Assembly (NCBI GenBank): GCA_026005055.1
Contig: BPKI01000001.1
Coordinates: 1,178,001 to 1,242,000 of the forward strand
Direction of reading: 5' to 3'
Length of the DNA stretch: 64,000 bases
Source of the DNA: Lysobacterales bacterium
Lineage (GTDB): Bacteria > Pseudomonadota > Gammaproteobacteria > Xanthomonadales > BPKI01
Of this stretch, positions 52,049-64,000 are shown piece by piece. The notes below the pieces were generated by a model. It was given only the letters and a program-made list of their open reading frames with translations, was not told where the DNA came from and did no database searches. Both the position numbers and the translations under genes were made by a program. Position 1 is the first letter of the stretch, and the number at the start of each line of letters is the position of its first letter.

Positions 52049-52378
52049 ATGTCTGCCGTGTTGGAAGCGGAATCGACGTTGACCGACCGCTACCAGACCA
52101 CCGTGCCAGAACCCGTGCGCCGGGCGCTTGCCCTGAGTAAACGCGACAAGATCCGCTATTCGATCCGCGCCAATGGCGAGGTCGTGCTCTCGCGTAGCGC
52201 TCCCGAAGAAGCCGCTGACCCGGCGCTGCTTCCGTTTCTCCGCTTGATCGAGCGTGACATCAGGAGACATCCAAAGCGTTTGCGGGCCATCGACGGGGGT
52301 CTGGCTGAGCGCATACAGGCGCTGGTCGCCGGCGTCGAGGTGGACCTTGAGGCGCCGCTTGCAGCCGAGGAGGCATGA
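52049..52378 (+). CDS. prlF: Type II antitoxin, PrlF family
   Basis: STLTDRYQTTVPEPVRRALALSKRDKIRYSIRANGEVVLSR (SpoVT/AbrB-like) followed by PrlF-like C-terminus; overlaps yhaV. Confidence 0.9.
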   Translation: MSAVLEAESTLTDRYQTTVPEPVRRALALSKRDKIRYSIRANGEVVLSRSAPEEAADPALLPFLRLIERDIRRHPKRLRAIDGGLAERIQALVAGVEVDLEAPLAAEEA

Positions 52379-52884
52379 GCGGCGGCGGGCCGCTGAGGGT
52401 CAATGGCTGGTCGCTCTTCGCTCATCCGGTTTTCCTCGATCAGCTGAGCGCCCTCCTTGCCGAGGTCGAGGCGCTCAAGGCCAAAGACCCAAGCAGCTAT
52501 CGGGCGAAAAATCCGACCAAGCGCCTCGCCGCCATCGCCAAGCTCGTGTTCGAGGTGATTCCCCAAGATCCCGGGCGGCGCGAGTACCGTCTCGGGGGCA
52601 CCCTCGGCGCTGAATACAAGCACTGGTTCCGGGCCAAGTTCTTCCAGCAGTACCGGCTGTTCTTTCGCTTTCACGGCAAGGGCCGGGTGATCGTTTACGC
52701 CTGGGTCAACGACGAGGCGACCAAGCGCGCTGTGGAAAGCGCGGATGACGCCTATCGCGTCTTTCGCCGCATGCTCGAACGTCGCCGTCCGCCGTCGGAC
52801 TGGGACCAGCTGCTCGCCGAAGCCAAAGCCGAAGCCGAGCGCTTGGCGCGCCTTGCCTCGGGCCGCTTGTTCCCCCTCGGTTGA
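52375..52884 (+). CDS. yhaV: Type II toxin, YhaV family
   Basis: VNGWSLFAHPVFLDQLSALLAEVEALKAKDP; LGAEYKHWFRAKFFQQYRLFFRFH; VIVYAWVNDEATKRAYES-like segment. Confidence 0.92.
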   Translation: MSGGGPLRVNGWSLFAHPVFLDQLSALLAEVEALKAKDPSSYRAKNPTKRLAAIAKLVFEVIPQDPGRREYRLGGTLGAEYKHWFRAKFFQQYRLFFRFHGKGRVIVYAWVNDEATKRAVESADDAYRVFRRMLERRRPPSDWDQLLAEAKAEAERLARLASGRLFPLG

Positions 52885-53190
52885 GGCGAACACGGTTGCC
52901 GACGACATGGCACGCTCTAGGCGTACGTAACCGGCGTCGTCTCCTCGTGCTGCGCTAGGAGGTGAATCCGAAAGACAATCGACCGAAGCAGTGGCGCCCG
53001 CGTCACCGGCCAGTGCGGAGCTTCGCTGTTGGTCGATCCTTCCGTTCAGGACAGTATGATCGCTGCGGATCCTGGAATACACCGCCACGGCAAATCCTCC
53101 TGCCGAACGAGAGGAGAATCGTGGGCATGATTTTCCACTCTGCACGCATCCCAAGAAAAACCAAATTATTCCAAGCACTCCCTCGAACAG

Positions 53191-53301
53191 TCAGACTGGA
53201 GCCACCGTGTTCGTATCGACCAACGCTTGCAGATGTTCGTGCAGTAACCTCGGTAACTGCCCACCCGTGAGAAGTACCCCAGCCTCCATGTTCCGGTCCA
53301 T
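53191..53301 (-). pseudogene. drmC: 3' end of DISARM drmC, separated from the rest by an IS
   Basis: Reverse-strand MDRNMEAGVLLTGGQLPRLLHEHLQALVDTNTVAPV* continues ...LTGHAMDRNM at 54755-54780. Confidence 0.8.
53286..53301. repeat. 16-bp direct repeat, left member
   Basis: CCATGTTCCGGTCCAT; second member at 54755-54770. Confidence 0.9.
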
Positions 53302-53327
53302 GTCGTTTCGTGTGGAAAGCAACACCG

Positions 53328-54623
53328 TCACTGGGGCATCGCCGGCGCGAACGGACTGGCCGGCAGGTGCTTGAGCTTGGACATGCGCAGGTAGGCGATG
53401 GCGATGAAGTTCTGGCTCGTCCTGAAGCCGCGCGCGGCGCGCTTGGCCTGCTGCAGCAGCCCGTTCATCGCCTCGACGAAGGCGTTGCTGCGGTGATCGA
53501 CCATGCCGCGCACCACCGCGTCGAACCGCTCCTTGAGCGTGGCGGCCAGCTTCTTGAACGGCTCGAGCCGACAGCGCCGCGCCCAGCTCAGCCAGGCCCT
53601 GAGGTCGGATGCGGCCTGTTCGATGCTGTTGTGCGCTGTGGCCCGTGCGTACACCGCGCGCAGCGCCATCTTCAGCCGCCACGCCCGCGCGCTCTTGAGC
53701 GTCGAGCGCTGCAGCCAGTGCATCGCCTGGAGCTGGCGGGCGCTCCAGGTGCTGGGGTTGCGCCGCATGCCCCACAGCAGCTGCCTGAGCGTCTTACGCT
53801 GGCCAGTGCCCAGCGCGGCTCGCACCGCCTGCGCGTCGGTGGCCATCTCCGCGCGGCGCACCTGGTCCATCGCCTCGATGGCCATCGAGACGACGTGGAA
53901 GCGGTCGTAGCTGATCTGCGCCTGGGGCAGCGCCAGCGCCACGCCCTTGGCGTAGGCCGCGCTCATGTCCATGCACACGTGCCGCACCTGGGCGGGATCG
54001 CCGCCATGGGCCTTCAGATCCTCGGCGAACTCCACCACCGTGCGGTGCTCGCGCCCCTCGGTGGCGAACAGCAGCCGCTTGCGATCCAGGTCGTGCACGA
54101 CGGTGATGTAGTGCTGCCCGCGCCGCAGGCTGGTCTCGTCGATGCCCACCGTGCGCACGCCGGCGAAGTCTTCCAGCGCACGCGCCTGCGCGACGTAGAA
54201 CTCGATGCGCCGCCACAGCCGCTTGTCCTTGCAGCGCAGCAACTCGGCGGCCTGGCGCACCGGCAGGTCCAGGCACAAGGTCAGCGCCAGCGCTTCGAAC
54301 GCCGCGGTGAAGCCCGAGCCCGGACGCGCCCAGGGCACGGCCACCTGCGTGGTCTTGCCGCAGGCACCGCAGGCCACGCGCGGCACGTCGCAATGCAGCC
54401 AGGCCTCGAACTGGAAGAAGTCCAGGTGCCGCCAGGATCGGCGCAGCCGGTCGTGCACCGGTTGCGTGGCCGCACCGCATGCCGGGCAGGCGAGCCTGCT
54501 GGTGTGGCAGCCGATCTCGAAGTCGATACGCCGCTTGGCGGTGTCGAGCCTGACGTCATCGACGACCCACGGCGGCTGCAAGCCCAGCGCGCTGGTGAAC
54601 AGAGCTTCTACGGCAATGCCCAT
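53328..54623 (-). CDS. ISL3 family transposase, copy 1
   Basis: RLACPACGAATQPVHDRLRRSWRHLDFF; GIDETSLRRGQHYITVVHDLD; FVEAMNGLLQQAKRAARGFRTSQNFIAIAYLRMSKL. Confidence 0.93.
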   Translation of the reverse strand: MGIAVEALFTSALGLQPPWVVDDVRLDTAKRRIDFEIGCHTSRLACPACGAATQPVHDRLRRSWRHLDFFQFEAWLHCDVPRVACGACGKTTQVAVPWARPGSGFTAAFEALALTLCLDLPVRQAAELLRCKDKRLWRRIEFYVAQARALEDFAGVRTVGIDETSLRRGQHYITVVHDLDRKRLLFATEGREHRTVVEFAEDLKAHGGDPAQVRHVCMDMSAAYAKGVALALPQAQISYDRFHVVSMAIEAMDQVRRAEMATDAQAVRAALGTGQRKTLRQLLWGMRRNPSTWSARQLQAMHWLQRSTLKSARAWRLKMALRAVYARATAHNSIEQAASDLRAWLSWARRCRLEPFKKLAATLKERFDAVVRGMVDHRSNAFVEAMNGLLQQAKRAARGFRTSQNFIAIAYLRMSKLKHLPASPFAPAMPQ

Positions 54624-54652
54624 GGACTCATCCTCCTGATCAAACACGCCTC

Positions 54653-54697
54653 GTGGACATGTGCACAGGCCGGCCAGCGGCCTGCACACATGCCCAC
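54653..54697 (-). other. IS 5'-region hairpin, copy 1
   Basis: 19-nt arms 54653-54671 and 54679-54697 with 7-nt loop. Confidence 0.75.
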
Positions 54698-54749
54698 CGG
54701 GCTCGACGACCAGGAGTCATTGTGACTGTTGGGTTCCACACGAAATGAC

Positions 54750-55421
54750 GAAGGCCATGTTCCGGTCCATGGCATGACCGGTCAGGTTGGCGCTGGTGAT
54801 GAAGCAGATGGCGCCGTCGGCGACGGCGACCTTGGCGTGGACTCTGCCATCCGCAAAAGGGGGCGCTCGTCTACGCCAGGCATAGAGCTTCGCGGAAGGC
54901 ACCAGCGTCTTCATCGTGCCGAAGACATCGAAGTTGATGCTGCCCCCGTGATCCTGTGACGACTCAAGCAGCATCGATATGCCCACCCCTCGAGAGCTCG
55001 CATCGTTCAATGCCTTGACGATGGTCGAGACGCCGTGTGCCACGAAACTGGTGATGAACAAGGTTTGTTTTGCTGTCTCGATGACTTGCAAAAGCACTTG
55101 CTCGGTTCGGCGGGTCGCTACGAAGGGTGTCGTCGGTCCCGTCCACACGAGCTCGATCGACTGCTGTTTCGATACTCTCTCGAATGCATGACCGGCGGCG
55201 AGCAGCATGGAAGCCAACTCGCCGGCAGGGATAGGCGTACTCCGCCAAGCCTCGATGAGCCGCTCTACGACGGCTTTGGCAGCTGAAGTAGCTACGACAT
55301 CGGACAGAGCGGCATCCGACCTTGCGGCCTCGATTTCCCGAATCGAACACGCGAGCGCTCGCAGTTTTTCCGGGGAAAGGAGACTGACTACGTCGGTGAT
55401 GGCTCCGAGGAGGCGCTCCAT
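54750..55421 (-). pseudogene. drmC: DISARM phospholipase D-like protein DrmC, 3' end displaced by an IS
   Basis: QTLFITSFVAHGVSTIVKALNDASSRGVGISMLLESS; HKD-like GRVHAKVAVADGAICFITSANLTGHAMDRNM. Confidence 0.83.
54755..54770. repeat. 16-bp direct repeat, right member
   Basis: CCATGTTCCGGTCCAT; identical to 53286-53301, 5 nt from the IS core end. Confidence 0.9.
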
Positions 55422-55422
55422 C

Positions 55423-56120
55423 TCAGAGTAGAGCAAAAAAGGATGCTTCTTCGCGACCCAGGACGGGCACCACCAGCGATCGGTCGAGATAGCGATTGCT
55501 CCGTTCGCAAGAGGTTTCCGGCACGAGGCTGCAAGCGTGGCATGCGGCGGCGTGGAGCGAGCGGTCCTTGCCTGGGTCGTGCTCCGAGCAGAGCGGGTCC
55601 GACGAGCAGACCTTCGCTCGGTTCAAGGCCTGTCGTAGCAGTCGCCCGAGGTTATCGGGTTTTCCCAGGTCGACGAGCCCCCCCAACGTCCCGTCCGAAT
55701 CGGCTGCCGCCGTGTAGATCAGGATGCCTGCATGTGGATTCGCGACATCGGCATAGATCCGTTCGCGGATGCTCGCCGCATTGTAGCCACATTCGAGCGC
55801 CAGCTCGCGGATGAGCAAGTGCGACAGCGTGTGGAGCATGGCATAGCGGATACCAGGATAGCCCTCCTTAGGATCGAGGCGGCGCGAGTCGCGCCAACCC
55901 CGATGTCCGGCCACGAGCATTCGATCGACCTCCCTGACTTTCGAGAGTGACTCCCAATTCTGTATCGCCTGCTCGCTGAACTGGATGAAGATGCCCTCAC
56001 CATGCACCTGGTTCGCCAGTACCCAATCGGGCTTACAACGAGCAAGCGGCGCCATCCGAGGGCGTTCGTCCGGATCGCTCGACTCCTCGGGCGCTTCCAC
56101 GCGAGTGAAACCGGCTCTTC
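55423..56120 (-). pseudogene. drmB: DISARM DrmB (DUF1998), C-terminal part only
   Basis: RAGFTRVEAPEESSDPDERPRMAPLARCKPDWVLANQVHGEGIFIQF; HTLSHLLIRELALECGYNAASIRERIYAD; CSSDPLCSEHDP...AACHACSLVPETSCERSNRYLDRSLVV; N-terminus lost at IS copy 2. Confidence 0.85.
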
Positions 56121-56172
56121 GTCATTTCGTGTGGAACCCAACAGTCACAATGACTCCTGGTCGTCGAGCCCG

Positions 56173-56217
56173 GTGGGCATGTGTGCAGGCCGCTGGCCGG
56201 CCTGTGCACATGTCCAC
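56173..56217 (+). other. IS 5'-region hairpin, copy 2
   Basis: GTGGGCATGTGTGCAGGCC (56173-56191), loop GCTGGCC, GGCCTGTGCACATGTCCAC (56199-56217); pairs fully with three G-U wobbles in the transposase-sense RNA. Confidence 0.75.
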
Positions 56218-56246
56218 GAGGCGTGTTTGATCAGGAGGATGAGTCC

Positions 56247-57542
56247 ATGGGCATTGCCGTAGAAGCTCTGTTCACCAGCGCGCTGGGCTTGCAGCCGCCG
56301 TGGGTCGTCGATGACGTCAGGCTCGACACCGCCAAGCGGCGTATCGACTTCGAGATCGGCTGCCACACCAGCAGGCTCGCCTGCCCGGCATGCGGTGCGG
56401 CCACGCAACCGGTGCACGACCGGCTGCGCCGATCCTGGCGGCACCTGGACTTCTTCCAGTTCGAGGCCTGGCTGCATTGCGACGTGCCGCGCGTGGCCTG
56501 CGGTGCCTGCGGCAAGACCACGCAGGTGGCCGTGCCCTGGGCGCGTCCGGGCTCGGGCTTCACCGCGGCGTTCGAAGCGCTGGCGCTGACCTTGTGCCTG
56601 GACCTGCCGGTGCGCCAGGCCGCCGAGTTGCTGCGCTGCAAGGACAAGCGGCTGTGGCGGCGCATCGAGTTCTACGTCGCGCAGGCGCGTGCGCTGGAAG
56701 ACTTCGCCGGCGTGCGCACGGTGGGCATCGACGAGACCAGCCTGCGGCGCGGGCAGCACTACATCACCGTCGTGCACGACCTGGATCGCAAGCGGCTGCT
56801 GTTCGCCACCGAGGGGCGCGAGCACCGCACGGTGGTGGAGTTCGCCGAGGATCTGAGGGCCCATGGCGGCGATCCCGCCCAGGTGCGGCACGTGTGCATG
56901 GACATGAGCGCGGCCTACGCCAAGGGCGTGGCGCTGGCGCTGCCCCAGGCGCAGATCAGCTACGACCGCTTCCACGTCGTCTCGATGGCCATCGAGGCGA
57001 TGGACCAGGTGCGCCGCGCGGAGATGGCCACCGACGCGCAGGCGGTGCGAGCCGCGCTGGGCACTGGCCAGCGTAAGACGCTCAGGCAGCTGCTGTGGGG
57101 CATGCGGCGCAACCCCAGCAGCTGGAGCGCCCGCCAGATCCAGGCGATGCACTGGCTGCAGCGCTCGACGCTCAAAAGCGCGCGGGCGTGGCGGCTGAAG
57201 ATGGCGCTGCGCGAGGTGTACGCGCGGGCCACAGCGCACAACAGCATCGAACAGGCCGCATCCGACCTCAGGGCCTGGCTGAGCTGGGCGCGGCGCTGTC
57301 GGCTCGAGCCGTTCAAGAAGCTGGCCGCCACGCTCAAGGAGCGGTTCGACGCGGTGGTGCGCGGCATGGTCGATCACCGCAGCAACGCCTTCGTCGAGGC
57401 GATGAACGGGCTGCTGCAGCAGGCCAAGCGCGCCGCGCGCGGCTTCAGGACGAGCCAGAACTTCATCGCCATCGCCTACCTGCGCATGTCCAAGCTCAAG
57501 CACCTGCCGGCCAGTCCGTTCGCGCCGGCGATGCCCCAGTGA
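56247..57542 (+). CDS. ISL3 family transposase, copy 2
   Basis: Near-identical to 53328..54623 (K/R, T/S, L/I and A/E differences). Confidence 0.93.
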   Translation: MGIAVEALFTSALGLQPPWVVDDVRLDTAKRRIDFEIGCHTSRLACPACGAATQPVHDRLRRSWRHLDFFQFEAWLHCDVPRVACGACGKTTQVAVPWARPGSGFTAAFEALALTLCLDLPVRQAAELLRCKDKRLWRRIEFYVAQARALEDFAGVRTVGIDETSLRRGQHYITVVHDLDRKRLLFATEGREHRTVVEFAEDLRAHGGDPAQVRHVCMDMSAAYAKGVALALPQAQISYDRFHVVSMAIEAMDQVRRAEMATDAQAVRAALGTGQRKTLRQLLWGMRRNPSSWSARQIQAMHWLQRSTLKSARAWRLKMALREVYARATAHNSIEQAASDLRAWLSWARRCRLEPFKKLAATLKERFDAVVRGMVDHRSNAFVEAMNGLLQQAKRAARGFRTSQNFIAIAYLRMSKLKHLPASPFAPAMPQ

Positions 57543-57684
57543 CAGTGTTGCTTTCCACACGAAACGACATGGAGCCCCATCGCCTACCTGCGCATGTCCA
57601 AGCTCAAGCACCTGCCGGCCAGTCCGTTCGCGCCGGCGATGCCCCAGTGACAGTGTTGCTTTCCACACGAAACGACATGGAGCC
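57469..57684. repeat. 108-bp tandem duplication of the IS copy 2 right end
   Basis: 57469-57576 and 57577-57684: ccatcgcctacctgcgcatg...gaaacgacatggagcc repeated with period 108. Confidence 0.9.
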
Positions 57685-57757
57685 ACGATGTAGCAGGCGA
57701 TCATTTGGATCGCTCTCCGCCGATTTCCTCGTGTCTTTGAAATCACTGGAGAATCGG

Positions 57758-59109
57758 ATGTTGAAGAGTATTCACAAGCAAAAACGACGGGCGTCACTTG
57801 CCGTTCATAGGGCTACAAAAAAGGCAACTGCAGCGGGCCTGCTTATTGCGCTCACCGCAGGAGTATCTTTTGCCCAATCGCTGCCTGCTGCCCAAGCCAA
57901 CCGCACAGCCCAATCTGAGTCGCAGGCCGATGTGGCGACGCCTCTGACGTTGCAGAGAGCCATCGCGTTGGCGCTCGACGGCAATCCAGACCTTACCGTC
58001 GCAAAACGTGAAATTGAGGCTACTGAAGGTCAGGTGCTTCAAGCGCAAGCGCGCCCTAACCCAGAGCTTGCCTATTTACTGGAAGACCAGCGCGCACAGA
58101 CCCGTACACAAAGCGTGCAGATCAACCTTCCCGTTGAAATGGGCGGCAAGCGCGCGGCCCGTATCGCGGCCGCCGAGCGAGGGCGCGACATCGCAGTGGA
58201 AGAACTGAATGTGCGGCGCATCGAAATCCGCGCCGCTGTGGTCGCCGCCTTCTTCGAAACGCTGGCAGCCCAGGAGCGTGTAGCACTGGCTCTTGACAGT
58301 GTCGATTTGGCGAGAAAAGTGACCGACGCGGTTGCCAAGCGCGTGGCAGCGGGTAAGGTTTCTCCCGTCGAAGAATCAAAGGCCCGGGTGGCTGAGGCCG
58401 GGGTGCGCGTTGAACTCGCCCAGGCGCAAAGCGAGCTGCGCAACGCTCGGGGACGTCTTGCCAGCTTGCTGGGTGCCAATCCACCTCGCTTCACCCTCGT
58501 CGCGGGCAATCTTGAAGCGCTCCCGCCCGTTCCAAGCTTCGACAGTGTCCAGCAACGCCTGTCTGTCTCGCCAATCTTGCGTCGTGCGCAGCTAGAGGTG
58601 GAACGCCGCAGATCACTGGTCGATTTGGAGCGCAGCAAGCGGGTACCCGATGTCACCTTCAGCCTGGGAGTGAAGCGCTCCAATGAGCTGCAGCGTGATC
58701 AGCTGCTGTTCGGCGTCTCCGTGCCGTTGCCGTTGTTTGATCGCAATCAGGGCAACTTGCTGGAAGCGCTGAAGCGCGAAGACAAAGCCCGGGACGAACT
58801 CCAGGCGTTGAACGTGCGAGTCGGCACTGAAGTGATGCAAGCCCGCGAGCGGCTGGACGCCATTCGCAGGGAAGTCGAGGTCTTGCAACGGGACGTACTC
58901 CCCGGGGCTAAGAGTGCCTACGACGCAGCCACCATCGGATTCGAGAACGGCAAGTTCAACTTTCTAGAAGTGCTAGACGCGCAGCGCACCTACTTCGCCG
59001 CCAAGTCCCAATACCTCAAGGCACTGGCCGAAGCGCATCGCGCGGCGGCGGACATTGACCGGGTGCTCGGCGACTCCACCCCGAATGCCGACAAGCCATC
59101 CAATCAGGA

Positions 59110-59113
<4 letters not shown>
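57758..59113 (+). CDS. czcC: TolC family outer membrane protein, CzcC-like
   Basis: LTLQRAIALALDGNPDLTVAKREIEATEGQVLQAQARPNPEL; VEMGGKRAARIAAAERG; upstream of CzcB/CzcA genes. Confidence 0.9.
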
Positions 59114-63943
<4,830 letters not shown>

Positions 63944-64000
63944 ATCCTGAGAAGATGGCTCCCGCTGACGCAGCGAGGAGCAGATGAAGAAGGCGCGGTT

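Larger units (their letters stand above)
53302..54749 (-). mobile_element. ISL3-like insertion sequence, copy 1 (1448-bp core)
   Basis: Terminal inverted repeats GTCGTTTCGTGTGGAA / GTCATTTCGTGTGGAA; transposase inside; flanked by CCATGTTCCGGTCCAT at 53286-53301 and 54755-54770. Confidence 0.88.
56121..57568 (+). mobile_element. ISL3-like insertion sequence, copy 2 (1448-bp core, opposite orientation)
   Basis: Same terminal repeats and length as copy 1; transposase with four amino-acid differences; no matching direct repeats at its flanks. Confidence 0.88.

Noticed and set aside
54717-55436. drmC as an intact 239-aa gene
   Set aside because: Its last residues (AFVISCGTQQSQ) are encoded by the IS end; the genuine C-terminus is at 53191-53301.
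54977-56100. Small plus-strand ORFs between the IS copies
   Set aside because: Antisense to the drmB/drmC fragments, short, no recognisable motif.
56145-57797. 550-aa minus-strand ORF with an internal repeated segment
   Set aside because: Antisense to the IS copy 2 transposase; the repeated segment only reflects the 108-bp duplication.

Overview
High-GC proteobacterial chromosome segment, dense with coding sequence. Left to right: a histone-deacetylase-like gene cut by the window edge; cob(I)alamin adenosyltransferase; two UbiH/Coq6-type flavin monooxygenases followed by a glutathione-peroxidase-fold protein without the usual peroxidatic Cys; HAD hydrolase; polyprenyl synthase; SSB; dTDP-rhamnose genes plus a GDP-mannose gene; YfcC-type transporter; S9 peptidase; four-Cys FNR regulator; potFGHI-type polyamine transporter; Na/Pi cotransporter; IPTL-CTERM protein; MsrB; a complete cbb3 oxidase block (ccoNOQP, a small ORF, ccoGHIS, SafE-like) with an FNR-like box upstream of ccoN; pyruvate kinase; secreted metalloprotease with type-3-like Ca repeats; class I aldolase; a lower-GC hypothetical gene split at a T10 run; pntAA/AB/B; SufT; short asparaginase; ECF sigma/DUF3106/DUF1800/DUF1501 block; PrlF-YhaV toxin-antitoxin. 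The right-hand 11 kb is mobile: two inverted, non-identical ISL3-like copies around the remains of a DISARM defence operon (3' end of drmB; drmC split by an IS), then a czcCBA metal efflux operon. I found no intact novel system. The strongest leads are the IS-disrupted DISARM remnant, the T10 frameshift gene, the Cys-less GPx paralogue, the PrlF-YhaV operator/promoter, the FNR box with FNR gene in the same window, and a strand-asymmetric 19-bp hairpin in the IS 5' region. All family calls come from reading motifs by eye; no database search was run.
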